Of a stretch of DNA of 64,000 nt, positions 26,486 through 37,005 are shown piece by piece; position 1 is the stretch's first letter; each line of letters opens with the position of its first letter. Below the pieces are notes generated by a model, which had not been told where the DNA came from, made no database searches, and saw only the letters and a list, made by a program, of their open reading frames with translations. Made by a program: the position numbers and the translations under genes. This DNA comes from JALQUO01 sp964529685. GTDB lineage: Bacteria; Pseudomonadota; Alphaproteobacteria; Rickettsiales; Midichloriaceae. Location: assembly GCA_964529685.1 (NCBI GenBank), contig CAZGZC010000001.1:248001-312000 (forward strand). Direction: 5' to 3'.

Positions 26486-27328
26486 ATGTATTTTCAGGAC
26501 ATAATTCTCAATTTGCAAAAATTTTGGATAGATCAAGGATGCATCCTTCTTCAGTCATATGATATAGAAGTAGGTGCAGGTACATCCCACCCAGCTACAA
26601 CTCTCCGCTGCCTAGATGCAAATCCATGGAATATAGTTTACGTACAATCATCTCGTAGACCAGCTGATGCTAGATATGGTGAAAATCCAAATAGAACTCA
26701 GCACTACTACCAATTGCAAGTGCTAATAAAACCATCTCCTGATAATATCCAGGAACTATGTCTAGAAAGTCTTTCTGCAGTCGGCATAGATAGCAAGAGG
26801 AATGATCTTAGATTTGTTGAGAGTGATTGGGAAAACCCAACAATAGGTGCTTGGGGACTTGGCTGGGAAGTATGGTGTAATGGAATGGAGGTGATTCAAT
26901 TTACATATATGCAGCAGCTAGGTGGAATTAAACTAAAACCAGTGCCAGCAGAGGTAACTTATGGCTTAGAAAGATTAGCTATGTACATTCAAGGCGTCGA
27001 TAATTTTTGGGATATTAAATGGAATAAAAATTTTACCTATAGAGACGTATTTTATAGATCTGAAGTTGAATACTCTAAATACAGCTTAGAGTTAGCAGAT
27101 ATTAATTCACTCTACAAGAGATTTGATTTATATATAACTGAAGGAAAAAAATTACTCGCTGAGAGAAATATAGTTCCTGCATATGATCAGTGTCTCAAGG
27201 CATCTCACATATTTAACTTACTTGAGGCTCGCGGTGCCTTTAGCGTTGCAGAGCGTGCTGCGCATATAGCTCAGATAAGAAATGTCGTCCGGGATTGTTG
27301 TAAGGTTTGGTATGAATTGTCTCAGTAA
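26486..27328 (+). CDS. glyQ: Glycyl-tRNA synthetase, alpha subunit
   Basis: GlyQ is the catalytic class II subunit of the bacterial alpha2beta2 glycyl-tRNA synthetase. The 280 residues include CILLQSYDIEVGAGTSHPAT, YVQSSRRPADARYGENPNR (motif 2 region), WGLGWEVWCNGMEVIQFTYMQQ and ITYGLERLAMY-like VTYGLERLAMYIQGV (motif 3). The partner glyS, normally directly downstream, is not here; the next gene, ppsR, is convergent 18 bp away, so glyS must be elsewhere. Confidence 0.97.
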   Translation: MYFQDIILNLQKFWIDQGCILLQSYDIEVGAGTSHPATTLRCLDANPWNIVYVQSSRRPADARYGENPNRTQHYYQLQVLIKPSPDNIQELCLESLSAVGIDSKRNDLRFVESDWENPTIGAWGLGWEVWCNGMEVIQFTYMQQLGGIKLKPVPAEVTYGLERLAMYIQGVDNFWDIKWNKNFTYRDVFYRSEVEYSKYSLELADINSLYKRFDLYITEGKKLLAERNIVPAYDQCLKASHIFNLLEARGAFSVAERAAHIAQIRNVVRDCCKVWYELSQ

Positions 27329-27346
27329 ATGCAAAAGTTGAAGTTC

Positions 27347-28189
27347 TTAATAGTTCCCTCTCTCATATAAGTTTATTATTTCTGCTGCAGATTCCTCTAT
27401 AGCTTTATTTGTTACATCTATAACTGGTATATTAAGTGATTTAAAAAGTGAGTTTGCATAGGCTATTTCTTCTTTAACTGATGTATCTGAGATATAGTTG
27501 TCAACTATATAGCGTGCCCTATTATCTCTCTCATCACAGAGCATTAAAAGACGTGTGCTTCGTATTTTTGAAAGGTTGTATGAAGAGATAGTTAATCCTA
27601 TTAACATTGTCTGCTTTTCATTAATTAGTTTCGAAAAATCAGTGGCAGCAATGCCAAGTATTATTGGATAATTAGCAACTTTATATCCTCTTTGTCCTAA
27701 ATATAATGAAGTTGGTGATTTAGAAGTACGTGAAACACCAAGTAGTACTATGTCAGCTTTATTATAATCCTCAACATGCTGTCCATCATCATGACTGATT
27801 GCGAAATTAATACTATCGATCTTGCTATAATACTCTTGATCAAGAGATTGATATTTACCAGGTCTTGTATTTGATGGATCGAGATGAAAATGTTTAGTTA
27901 TGAAGTTCACAAGAGGATCTAGTGGTGATATTATTGGAATCATTAATTGTTTAGACTTTTGTAGAAAATATTCTTTAACTTGCGATTCACCCATTGTATA
28001 CATTACAATCCCTGGATTGACTTCTAGAGACTGTATAATTTCATCGATCTGTTCTTTTGAACGTACAAGTAAAAAAATTTTTTCATCAAACTCTACTTCA
28101 GGAAATTGAACAATAGTAGCTTTGCTGGCTGCTATGACTGTCTCTCCTGATGAGTCTGAAACAAGGTATAGATTCATTGGTCCTTTCAT
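27347..28189 (-). CDS. ppsR: Pyruvate, phosphate dikinase regulatory protein (DUF299)
   Basis: This bifunctional kinase/pyrophosphorylase inactivates or reactivates pyruvate phosphate dikinase (or PEP synthase) by ADP-dependent phosphorylation of an active-site Thr. The 280 residues open with LYLVSDSSGETV and carry the P-loop-like GVSRTSKSPTSLYLGQRGYKVANYPI, the family's nucleotide-binding signature. The first Met (MKGPMNLYLV) is used; the second, four residues on, is possible. Its target enzyme gene is not in the window. It implies that pyruvate/PEP interconversion is kept. Confidence 0.93.
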   Translation of the reverse strand: MKGPMNLYLVSDSSGETVIAASKATIVQFPEVEFDEKIFLLVRSKEQIDEIIQSLEVNPGIVMYTMGESQVKEYFLQKSKQLMIPIISPLDPLVNFITKHFHLDPSNTRPGKYQSLDQEYYSKIDSINFAISHDDGQHVEDYNKADIVLLGVSRTSKSPTSLYLGQRGYKVANYPIILGIAATDFSKLINEKQTMLIGLTISSYNLSKIRSTRLLMLCDERDNRARYIVDNYISDTSVKEEIAYANSLFKSLNIPVIDVTNKAIEESAAEIINLYERGNY

Positions 28190-28489
28190 AATTTTTGATG
28201 CAATTTTTTGAAATTATAACCTATGTAATTTTAGAATATAAATAAGTTCTAAAGAAAGACATAATATGCTTTACTCTAATCATTAATTTAATACACTCTA
28301 ATGTAGTTGAGCTGACTAACTATAAATAATATCAAGCGATGGCTTGACAACATTTGTCAGGAATTTCATGCTGAAAGATACAACAAAGGTATATCATATG
28401 ACTGTACGATCTGCATAGTAAATGGAGTAGAAACAATACTATTTTCTATATGCTTACTTCTTAAAATTTAAATAAACTAAGATTACAAA
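28190..28489. other. 300-bp intergenic stretch
   Basis: This lies between terC (upstream on the minus strand) and the start of ppsR. A few protein-like codons can be read on the plus strand near 28340-28410, but there is no start or family match. I see nothing I can support here. Confidence 0.4.
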
Positions 28490-29401
28490 TTAAATTTCTC
28501 TATTCCTCAGCTTAGAAGAGACGATAGCAGCTGTAATGACTATAAAAATAAAACCTAATGATATATCCTTAGGAACATGAATACCTGAAGGTAGTAAACA
28601 CAATTTTACACCAATAAAGAGAAGAATTAATATTATTCCATGTTTCAGATAGTAGTAATTATTTGCGCTATATGATAGACAGAAAAACAGCGCTCTAAGC
28701 CCAGCTATAGCCATTACGTTTGATGTGAAAATTATGAATGTATCGCGTGTAACTGTTATCACTGCCGGGATAGAGTCAACTGCAAATAGAATATCTGCCT
28801 TTTCAACTAGTATTAGAGCTAAAAAATTTATAGTTGGTACTAGGTTTTCTCCCTGTTTTGTAAAAAATTTGTCATACTTACACCATACAAAGTACTTCTG
28901 ATAAGATGGAGTCTTCTCTTTATCATGTTTTGTGAGAAGCATATGGAGAGCACTAAAGATCAAAATGTTACCGAAAATATAGAAGACCCATGTAAATTTC
29001 TGAATTAATTCTACTGCAAATAGAATCATTAATAACCTCATAATAATGGCACTAATGATACCAATCCGCAGGATTATATGCTGTTGATGAGCAGTAATCT
29101 TGAACTTGTCAAAGATCATGATAAATACAAAAACATTATCTACGCTGAGAGTTAGCTCGATTATATAGCCAATGAAAAAGTCTATACTATACTTTTGCTC
29201 AATTTTATCTGAAACTATATGTAAAAAACCAAAAAACACAACTGCGCATAGGAACCAGAAACAAGTGCTATATAAGTTATTTTGAAGATCATTAGAGTTC
29301 TTTGAAATTAAAAATCTATCAATTAAACTTAAAATTATAAAAATAAATACAAATCCTAACCAATATTTAAGTGAAAAATCAGAGCTATCTAACATTATCA
29401 T
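28490..29401 (-). CDS. TerC family membrane protein
   Basis: The 303-residue protein has about eight hydrophobic helices. The TerC/Alx family marker is present: acidic residues inside helices, FFIGYIIELTLSVDNVFVFIMIF and KADILFAVDSIPAVITVTRDTFIIFTSNV. Some members export manganese; the family is also linked to metal homeostasis and tellurite resistance, though tellurite is unlikely to be the natural substrate. The first Met and the third residue are both usable starts. It is solitary. The family is sure; the substrate is inferred. Confidence 0.9.
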   Translation of the reverse strand: MIMLDSSDFSLKYWLGFVFIFIILSLIDRFLISKNSNDLQNNLYSTCFWFLCAVVFFGFLHIVSDKIEQKYSIDFFIGYIIELTLSVDNVFVFIMIFDKFKITAHQQHIILRIGIISAIIMRLLMILFAVELIQKFTWVFYIFGNILIFSALHMLLTKHDKEKTPSYQKYFVWCKYDKFFTKQGENLVPTINFLALILVEKADILFAVDSIPAVITVTRDTFIIFTSNVMAIAGLRALFFCLSYSANNYYYLKHGIILILLFIGVKLCLLPSGIHVPKDISLGFIFIVITAAIVSSKLRNREI

Positions 29402-29630
29402 TAATAATAATTTCCTATATATTAATTATACTTGACGAAGTAAAAGTGTTTCAACAAACAAGTGATCTTTTGAGGAATTTTATACATAAGATGTATGTTG
29501 CATAACACTATATTGAGATTAGATCAGTAAAGTATAATTTAGAGTTGAGTGGTATAACATTCATTTCAATATCAGATAATCCACTGATAAAGACAGCATA
29601 GAAGTAAAATCTAGCTATATTTAGCAATGA

Positions 29631-31307
29631 ATGTTATTTTTTATAATAAAATCTATTTCTGTGAAAATACAACTTTTAAGTGAATCTACTATAAATAAGA
29701 TAGCTACTGGAGAAATTATAGACAGACCACTATCGGTTGTAAAAGAACTAGTAGAGAATGCTATAGATTCTGGGGCAAATAGGATACTGATTAATCTTGA
29801 AAGAGGTGGAAGAACTCTAATTTCAGTATCAGATAATGGCGTTGGCATAAATAAAGATAGTCTAGAGTTAGCTATTACTCGCTATGCAACATCAAAATTA
29901 CCAGATGAAGACATATCAAATATACAATATATGGGTTTTAGGGGTGAGGCACTTGCGGCAATGGCAGTAGCTGGTAAGTTGATAATCTCAACTAAGACTA
30001 ATGATAGTAATGATGCCTGGATGATAGAAGGCAATGGATTTATCAAACCAACTTCACATAAGTGTGGTACAACTGTAGAATTAAGAGACATATTTTGTTC
30101 TATTCCAAATAGAATTAGATTTCTAAAAGCTGAGAGTGCTGAAGTGGTAGCATGTAAGGGATTAATTGAGGCATTTGCTTTGGCTCACTCAAATATAAAA
30201 TTCCAACTGATACATAATGGAAAAGATATTTTTAATTCTACAGATAATATTATTACCGAAGTTTTCGGTGAAGATTTCTCAGAAAATACTATAGAGTTTG
30301 ATACAGGTGACTACTATAAAGATATTAGTCGTGTTAGGTTATATGGGCATTTATCAATTCCAACTTATAATAGAAAATCAAATAATAAAATTCTTACCTT
30401 CGTCAATAAAAGGTTGATAAAAGATAATTTTATAAATAAGTTGATAAGACAGGCATATTTCAATACCTTACCTGAACGTATAACCCCAAGTCTAGCCTTG
30501 TTTATAGATATACCTACCAAGTGTATAGATATCAATATTCATCCAAATAAGTCAGAAGTCAGATTTAGTGATGAAAGAATCATTAGAGATATAATTATTA
30601 ACTCAATTAGAGATACAATAAGACATGTACAGACAAGAAATATCAACTATATAAAGAGGAGATCACTTAATAATAGGTTAGAGACACCTTACACAAATCT
30701 TTCATTGGAACTGAGGGATATAGATAATATTACTACTTATAGGGCAACTCAAAGTAATACTAGCAAGGCTATATTTCAAATAGCTGATAAATATATTGTA
30801 GCTCATAAGGGGGATAGTTTAGTGATTGTTGATCAACATGCAGCTCACGAGAGGATAGTTCTCGAACAGATAAATAAGATACAATTTAAAGTTCAAAACT
30901 TTCTAATACCAGTTGAACATGATTTTGGTAAAGCAGAGAATGATATGATTATGTCAATGTGTGAAAAGCTACTTAAAATTGGTATAACGGTGGAATTAAA
31001 AGAGAAAATTCTGATAAATTCTGCACCTCTAATTCCTGGTAACTTAGATGTAGTTGCTCTGTTAGAAGATATAGTTAATAATGAGTTGATGTGGGAAGAA
31101 GTGTTTAATTCTCATGCTGATGAGATTCTTAAGAAAGTTGCATGTTACTCAAGCATTAGAACTGGCAGAAAACTTAGCCTGGCAGAAATGGATAATTTAC
31201 TACTTTTGATTGAAACTACTGATTTTGGCAGCCAGTGTATCCATGGTAGGCCTACATATCTTGAGTTGAATACAAGAACTTTAGATAAGCTGTTTGAGAG
31301 GAGTTAA
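29631..31307 (+). CDS. mutL: DNA mismatch repair protein MutL
   Basis: MutL links mismatch recognition by MutS to strand removal. GHKL ATPase motifs are VVKELVENAIDSGA, SDNGVGI and MGFRGEALAAM. The C-terminal half carries the endonuclease motif DQHAAHERIVLE (DQHA-x2-E-x4-E) and the later CIHGRPTY, so this MutL should nick DNA itself, as expected where MutH is absent. The 558 residues are slightly short. The GTG codon ten residues in (VKIQLLSESTINKIATGEI) better matches the usual MutL N-terminus and may be the real start. mutS is not in the window. Confidence 0.96.
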   Translation: MLFFIIKSISVKIQLLSESTINKIATGEIIDRPLSVVKELVENAIDSGANRILINLERGGRTLISVSDNGVGINKDSLELAITRYATSKLPDEDISNIQYMGFRGEALAAMAVAGKLIISTKTNDSNDAWMIEGNGFIKPTSHKCGTTVELRDIFCSIPNRIRFLKAESAEVVACKGLIEAFALAHSNIKFQLIHNGKDIFNSTDNIITEVFGEDFSENTIEFDTGDYYKDISRVRLYGHLSIPTYNRKSNNKILTFVNKRLIKDNFINKLIRQAYFNTLPERITPSLALFIDIPTKCIDINIHPNKSEVRFSDERIIRDIIINSIRDTIRHVQTRNINYIKRRSLNNRLETPYTNLSLELRDIDNITTYRATQSNTSKAIFQIADKYIVAHKGDSLVIVDQHAAHERIVLEQINKIQFKVQNFLIPVEHDFGKAENDMIMSMCEKLLKIGITVELKEKILINSAPLIPGNLDVVALLEDIVNNELMWEEVFNSHADEILKKVACYSSIRTGRKLSLAEMDNLLLLIETTDFGSQCIHGRPTYLELNTRTLDKLFERS

Positions 31308-31353
31308 TATAAAAATTTAGATTATCTAGCAAATAAGCCTAGATGGATATTCA

Positions 31354-31872
31354 CTACCTCAGAATATACAAGACTGCTGCTGCTACAAAGCCAGCTAAAA
31401 CATCATCTAAAATGACACCTACAGCATTTTTCCAATATCTATCAATTAATGATATGTAAAATGGTTTAGTGATATCGAAGAAACGAAAGGGAATAAAGGC
31501 AGCCATAAAAATATAAAAAATTGCCATATTATCTCCTGTATCTACTGGAACAATAGAGAATTTCTTTAATGCACTGACAATCCAGTCATAGGCGAGACCT
31601 AATGTTACTAACTGCCCTATAACTTCATCTACAACTATAGATTGTGCATCTATAATCCTAAATGCCTCATGGTATTTTCTAATTGCAAAGTATCCTATAA
31701 TTGATAACAGCACTACAAAGAACAGGAGTGTCATCTTTACTTCATAATCAGAAGATGAGCTATAGTAGGCAAAATACAAGAAAGGCATAGCTCCAAATGT
31801 ACCAATCGTTCCTGGCATAAAACTTGATTTACCTAATCCAAACCAAGTTGAAACTAGTTCGTACCACTTCAT
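31354..31872 (-). CDS. pgpA: Phosphatidylglycerophosphatase A
   Basis: PgpA dephosphorylates phosphatidylglycerol phosphate to phosphatidylglycerol at the inner membrane. The 172 residues show the family pattern: FGLGKSSFMPGTIGTFGAMPF (G...PGT-x-G-S), IVVDEVIGQLVTLG (Asp-Glu), RFFDITKPF and VILDDVLAGFVAA (catalytic DD-x-x-AG). About three to four membrane segments are visible. It is convergent with mutL, with 46 bp between the stops. Confidence 0.93.
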   Translation of the reverse strand: MKWYELVSTWFGLGKSSFMPGTIGTFGAMPFLYFAYYSSSSDYEVKMTLLFFVVLLSIIGYFAIRKYHEAFRIIDAQSIVVDEVIGQLVTLGLAYDWIVSALKKFSIVPVDTGDNMAIFYIFMAAFIPFRFFDITKPFYISLIDRYWKNAVGVILDDVLAGFVAAAVLYILR

Positions 31873-31937
31873 ATTGAAAAAAATATATAAATTTTCTTGT
31901 TAGAGTCTAACAGCAAGGTGATATGAGCGCAAGTTTT

Positions 31938-32693
31938 TTATACCCAAACCTCATTTTCACCATAGAATGTCAATCTTTCATACATTTGTTCAGCTGAAAT
32001 TATTTCTTGATAGTCGCCTGTATAATGGAAAGCATGGAGATCTATACCTTTGCTTTCACAATATTGCTCAACTGCAAGTATGTTTTGCAAAAGATCATCA
32101 ACGAAAATAATCTTAGATGGATTCAAGTCTTGTGTTTTCAGAAATTCTTTTAAACAATCACCTTTATTAAGTTTGCCAAACAAGCGACCTATCAAATCGC
32201 CTTTAAATAAGCCAAATCCCCAAGAATTATTATGAGCAAATAGGATGCCATTGAAGAATCTTGCACCATTCTTTAGTGTCAAATCTTCATTTGAGTTAAA
32301 TTCAATCCCAAGATTCTTTAAGTCATTATATCTCCATTCAGCAAAAGTTTTATAATCATCATTATACTTTAAATCGCTATGGGGAGCATGAGTTATAGCT
32401 ATTGTTTTAATGTTATTTTCGTTGAGATACTTTATTATTTCTAAAGTGTTTGTATCAACTAACTTTGATTTAGTTTCAACTATTAATCTCTCAAATAATT
32501 TAGCAGACCAAAAGATTTTTAATGGATATTTCCATAAAAAACTCTTAGCAAAGTTAATTTCATCTCTTAGACTTGCTTCATCTTTTGTTATAAGCACACG
32601 ATCTACATCAAAAACTACAAGTGTATCTTTATCTGTGATCTTCTGTATCTGATTGAAAACATCAGACATCTTATCTGTTGCTATAATTTCCAT
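31938..32693 (-). CDS. DUF2608 family HAD-like protein (copy 1)
   Basis: The 251-residue protein has HAD-superfamily landmarks: VVFDVDRVLI (motif I, D-x-D), TIAITHA (motif II Thr), and KIIFVDDLLQNI (motif IV, DD). The middle WRYNDLKNLGIEF and GARFFNGILF are typical of DUF2608 proteins found in intracellular bacteria such as Legionella and Rickettsiales. A phosphatase or phosphotransferase is likely; the substrate is unknown. No signal peptide is visible. A second, divergent member lies at 60987-61730. It is followed 65 bp later by pgpA on the same strand. Confidence 0.75.
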   Translation of the reverse strand: MEIIATDKMSDVFNQIQKITDKDTLVVFDVDRVLITKDEASLRDEINFAKSFLWKYPLKIFWSAKLFERLIVETKSKLVDTNTLEIIKYLNENNIKTIAITHAPHSDLKYNDDYKTFAEWRYNDLKNLGIEFNSNEDLTLKNGARFFNGILFAHNNSWGFGLFKGDLIGRLFGKLNKGDCLKEFLKTQDLNPSKIIFVDDLLQNILAVEQYCESKGIDLHAFHYTGDYQEIISAEQMYERLTFYGENEVWV

Positions 32694-32904
32694 TGCTAAT
32701 CATTTATAATTTATAAGAATATTAGATTATATATCGTATATATTAAAATCATATATATTAAATTGGTATTTTATTACCCACTAAAAACATAATGAGAATA
32801 AGGATATTTAAAATCTTTTTATTGAGCTTTATAATTTTTCGTAGTGAGGTAGGATAAATCTAAAGCATGAAAAAGCTATTTCAATGATTCCCCACTAATT
32901 CTTA

Positions 32905-35900
32905 TTAGTCACGACTATCAGCTTCTGCATTTAACTTCTGTTTATGGAAACCTGTACCAGCAGGTATGAGTTTACCAACTATGATACTCTCTTTCAGCCC
33001 CTCAAGTCTATCTTCTTTTCCTTCTAGAGCAGCTTCAATCAAAACTTTTGTTGTTTCTTGGAATGATGCAGCGGAGAAGAACGATTCAGTCTGTAGAGAC
33101 GCTTTTGTAATGCCTTGTAAGATATTTCTACCGATAGCTGGCTCATATCCAAGCTTAATAGTCTTAGCATTGACTGCATTAAGCTCACGCTTATCTATAA
33201 TTTCTCCTGATAAAAATGTGGTTCCGCCTGGTTCAATAATTTCAACTTTCCTTAGCATCTGTTTAACAATTATTTCAATATGCTTATCATTAATTGTCTC
33301 ACCTTGAAGTTTATAGACAGTCTGTATCTCCCTAACCATATAGTGTGCTAAAGCCTCTATTCCCATTACCTGTAATATGTCATGAGGAGATGGTGATCCT
33401 TCCATCAACAAATCCCCTTTTTTAACAAAATCACCTTCTGTGACTGTTATATGACGTCCCCTCACAACAAAGTATTCAGTGAAGTCATCTGGATTCTCTG
33501 GATTACGTACTATAATTCTCCTTTTAGATTTATAGTCTTTACCAAATTCAATGAAACCATCATTCTCACTAATAACTGAGTGATCCTTAGGCTGTCTAGC
33601 TTCAAATAGATCAACTACTCTTGGTAGACCACCAATAATATCTTTGTTTTTAGAAGACTCTTTAGGGATACGAGCTAATATGTCACCAGCTTGCACTTCT
33701 TGACCATCAGAAACACTTAAAATAGCATCTACAGCTAAGAAATAACGAGCTTCCATTCCATTAGCCAAAGTCATTATATTTCCTTGATGATCACATAGAG
33801 CAACTCTAGGACGGAGATCTACATTACTTCTACCACTAGCCTTACTATCAGTAACAATTCTATTAATCACACCTGTAATATCATCTTGCATCTCTTGCAT
33901 AGATATTCTATCAACTAGATCTATAAACTTAGTTATTCCACTCTTCTCAGTTATAATTGGAATTGTAAATGGATCCCACTCAGCTATCTTCTGACTAGCT
34001 TCTATCTTGTCACCATCATGCATAATAAGTCTAGCACCGTAAGGGATTTTATAGCGAGCCTTCTCATAGCCGTATGAATCATAGATCATAGCTTCACAGT
34101 TACGACTCATAACTATCATTCTGCTTTTACTATCAGTGACTGTATTTTTATGAGATAACCTCAACTCTCCAGAGTGAGATGCAACAGCACTTGACTGAGC
34201 ACTTGTCTTTTGAGCAGCACCACCTATGTGGAAAGTTCTCATTGTTAGCTGTGTTCCTGGCTCACCAATTGACTGAGCAGCTATAATACCTACTGCCTCA
34301 CCTAAATTTACCCATTCACCAGTAGATAAGTCACGACCATAGCACTTAACGCAAATACCACGGTTAGCTTTACAAGTCAGAACTGATCTGATTTCAACTG
34401 CATCAATACCAGCTTCATCTATTGCTTCAACTATCTTCTCATCAATCATTTCACCTGCGACAGATATCAACTCATTTGATATCGGGTGATATATATTTTT
34501 AGCTGGTATTCTACCTAAGATAGTCTCACCAAGAGCAGTAATAATCTCACCACCTTCAATCACTGGCTTAGCTGTTATTCCTTCAATCGATCCACAATCA
34601 ATTACCGTCACAACACAATCTTGTGCCACATCTACAAGTTTCCTTGTTAAGTAACCAGAGTTAGCTGTCTTTAAAGCTGTATCTGCGAGACCTTTACGAG
34701 CACCATGAGTCGATGTGAAGTACTCAAGAACTGTCAATCCCTCTTTAAAATTAGATTTAATTGGTGTCTCAAGAATTTCACCTGAAGGCTTAGTCATTAG
34801 CCCCCTCATCCCCACTAGCTGTTTAATCTGAGCAGCACTACCACGCGCACCAGAGTCTGCCATCATAAAGATACTATTTAGTGAATAGCCAAGGTTTGTG
34901 CCGTCAGTAAGACTCTGACCTGATATCACTTTCATTGCATCACTACCAATCTTATCTGTACAGCGAGACCAAGTATCAACTGTCTTGTTATATTTCTCAC
35001 CAGATGTGATTAATCCTTCTGCATACTGAGTCTCATATTGCTGTACTTCCTGTAGAGCTTCAGCCATTAATTTATCTTTTGTCTCAGGTATAATCATGTC
35101 ATCTTTACCGATCGATAAACCAGACTTACAAGCATATTTAAACCCTAGCTGCATAATCTTGTCTGCGAATATTACAGTTGCCTTTTGTCCACAGGTTCTA
35201 TAAACTGTATAGATAAGATTCGATACTTCCTTCTTTGTAAGTACTTTATTAATTTTGTCAAAGCTTATTCTGCCATCTTGAGGTAGTAACTCTGAGATTA
35301 AGACACGACCTGGAGTTGTATCCAATAGATATTCAATAACTTTACCATCTATCCCAGTGACTTTACAACGACATTTAATCTTAGCATGCAGAGATACCTT
35401 TTTATTTTCCAATGCTTGTTCAACTTCTGCTATGCCAGAAAAGAACATTTTTTCACCTAGTTGGTTTGGAAACTCTAAACTTAGGTAATAAAGTCCAAAA
35501 ATTATATCTTGAGTGGGTACTATAATTGGCTTACCGTTTGCTGGACTCAATATATTGTTAGTTGACATCATTAGAACTCGCGCTTCCAGCTGAGCCTCAA
35601 CTGATAATGGAATATGCACTGCCATCTGATCGCCGTCAAAGTCAGCATTAAATGCAACACAGACAAGTGGATGAAGCTGGATTGCCTGACCCTCAACTAA
35701 TATTGGTTCAAAAGCTTGTATACCTAATCTGTGAAGAGTTGGTGCTCTATTAAGTAGCACTGGATGCTCCCTTACAACATATTCAAGAGCTTGTAATGCT
35801 TCTGGTCTATTCAATGTAATTAGCTTCTGTGCAGTTCTGAGGGTTGCTGCAGCGCCAGTTAGTTCTAGTCTTGCTAAAACAAATGGCTTAAATAGCTCCA

Positions 35901-37005
35901 TAGCCATGCTCTTAGGTAGCCCGCACTGATGTAGTTTAAGCTCTGGTCCGACAACAATCACAGAACGACCTGAGTAATCAACACGCTTACCAAGTAGATT
36001 TTGTCTAAAACGTCCTTGTTTACCCTTGAGCATGTCAGCTAGTGCTTTGTAAGCTCTCTTGTTTGAAGCTCTAACTGCTTTTGATTTTTTACCATTTTCG
36101 AATGAGGCATCAACTGATTCTTGCAGCATCCGCTTCTCATTTCTAATAATGATTTCAGGAGCATGAAGATCAATTAATTTTTTTAACCTATTATTTCTAT
36201 TGATAACTCTCCTATAAAGCTCATTCAGATCTGAAGTAGCGAAACGACCACCATCTAACATTACAAGAGGTCTCAAATCTGGCGGCATAACTGGCATTAC
36301 TTCCAAAACCATCCACTCTGGCCTATTACCTGATTCTATAAATGATTCTACTAACTTCAGGCGTTTGACGATCTTTTTCCTTTTAATCTCAGAAGTTGTA
36401 GTACTTAACTCAGCTCTTAAATTAACTCTTATCTCTTCTAAGTTGAAGTTCATTAAGACGCTTCTTACAGCTTCAGAGCCAGTTCCTCCCTCAAATGCAT
36501 CATCTCCTAATTCATACTTTGCACCATAGAACTCCTCTTCACTTATAAGTTGATTGTGTTTAAAGTTAGATATTCCTGGATCATATATAATATATAATTC
36601 AAACTGCAATATCTTCTCCATATACTTCATAGGAATATCTGTTAAAGTACAGATACGAGATATAAACCATGGATGTACTATTGGCGCTGCGAGCTGAATA
36701 TGTCCCATTCTCTCACGACGAACTTTAGAAGTTGTAACTTCTACTCCACACTTTTCACAGACTATGCCACGGTGTTTCATTCTCTTGTACTTACCGCAGA
36801 GACACTCATAATCTTGTGCTGGACCAAATATTCTTGCACAGAATAGGCCGCGTGGTTCTGGTTTTGTTGTTCTATAGTTTATTGTATCTGGTCTTTGAAC
36901 CTCGCCATATGACCATGATAAAATTGTTTCAGGTGAAGCAAGTGATATACGAATTTTTCTAAAAGCATTTAGATCATCAGTAGCAAAACTAGATGGTGCT
37001 GCCAT
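32905..37005 (-). CDS. rpoC: DNA-directed RNA polymerase subunit beta'
   Basis: This catalytic subunit of RNA polymerase has 1366 residues. The active-site loop NADFDGDQMAVH is near residues 456-464. The N-terminal zinc ribbon is CLCGKYKRMKHRGIVCEKCGVEV and the second zinc site is around CKANRGICVKCYG. The bridge and trigger helix regions (MRGLMTKPSGEILETPI; GEPGTQLTMRTFHIGGAA) are intact. It starts 17 nt inside the end of rpoB, so it is translationally coupled. A short ACTAAT/ATTAGT dyad at the stop is not followed by T residues, so I do not call a terminator. Confidence 0.99.
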   Translation of the reverse strand: MAAPSSFATDDLNAFRKIRISLASPETILSWSYGEVQRPDTINYRTTKPEPRGLFCARIFGPAQDYECLCGKYKRMKHRGIVCEKCGVEVTTSKVRRERMGHIQLAAPIVHPWFISRICTLTDIPMKYMEKILQFELYIIYDPGISNFKHNQLISEEEFYGAKYELGDDAFEGGTGSEAVRSVLMNFNLEEIRVNLRAELSTTTSEIKRKKIVKRLKLVESFIESGNRPEWMVLEVMPVMPPDLRPLVMLDGGRFATSDLNELYRRVINRNNRLKKLIDLHAPEIIIRNEKRMLQESVDASFENGKKSKAVRASNKRAYKALADMLKGKQGRFRQNLLGKRVDYSGRSVIVVGPELKLHQCGLPKSMAMELFKPFVLARLELTGAAATLRTAQKLITLNRPEALQALEYVVREHPVLLNRAPTLHRLGIQAFEPILVEGQAIQLHPLVCVAFNADFDGDQMAVHIPLSVEAQLEARVLMMSTNNILSPANGKPIIVPTQDIIFGLYYLSLEFPNQLGEKMFFSGIAEVEQALENKKVSLHAKIKCRCKVTGIDGKVIEYLLDTTPGRVLISELLPQDGRISFDKINKVLTKKEVSNLIYTVYRTCGQKATVIFADKIMQLGFKYACKSGLSIGKDDMIIPETKDKLMAEALQEVQQYETQYAEGLITSGEKYNKTVDTWSRCTDKIGSDAMKVISGQSLTDGTNLGYSLNSIFMMADSGARGSAAQIKQLVGMRGLMTKPSGEILETPIKSNFKEGLTVLEYFTSTHGARKGLADTALKTANSGYLTRKLVDVAQDCVVTVIDCGSIEGITAKPVIEGGEIITALGETILGRIPAKNIYHPISNELISVAGEMIDEKIVEAIDEAGIDAVEIRSVLTCKANRGICVKCYGRDLSTGEWVNLGEAVGIIAAQSIGEPGTQLTMRTFHIGGAAQKTSAQSSAVASHSGELRLSHKNTVTDSKSRMIVMSRNCEAMIYDSYGYEKARYKIPYGARLIMHDGDKIEASQKIAEWDPFTIPIITEKSGITKFIDLVDRISMQEMQDDITGVINRIVTDSKASGRSNVDLRPRVALCDHQGNIMTLANGMEARYFLAVDAILSVSDGQEVQAGDILARIPKESSKNKDIIGGLPRVVDLFEARQPKDHSVISENDGFIEFGKDYKSKRRIIVRNPENPDDFTEYFVVRGRHITVTEGDFVKKGDLLMEGSPSPHDILQVMGIEALAHYMVREIQTVYKLQGETINDKHIEIIVKQMLRKVEIIEPGGTTFLSGEIIDKRELNAVNAKTIKLGYEPAIGRNILQGITKASLQTESFFSAASFQETTKVLIEAALEGKEDRLEGLKESIIVGKLIPAGTGFHKQKLNAEADSRD

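Noticed and set aside
28330..28420. Protein-like plus-strand codons between ppsR and terC
   Set aside because: No start codon with context, no length, and no recognisable family; indistinguishable from chance.
32880..32915. Dyad ACTAAT...ATTAGT at the rpoC stop as a terminator
   Set aside because: Six AT pairs only and no T-run follows on the minus strand.
32966..33307. 113-codon plus-strand ORF
   Set aside because: Shadow of the rpoC 3' end; Ser/Leu-rich composition typical of antisense frames.
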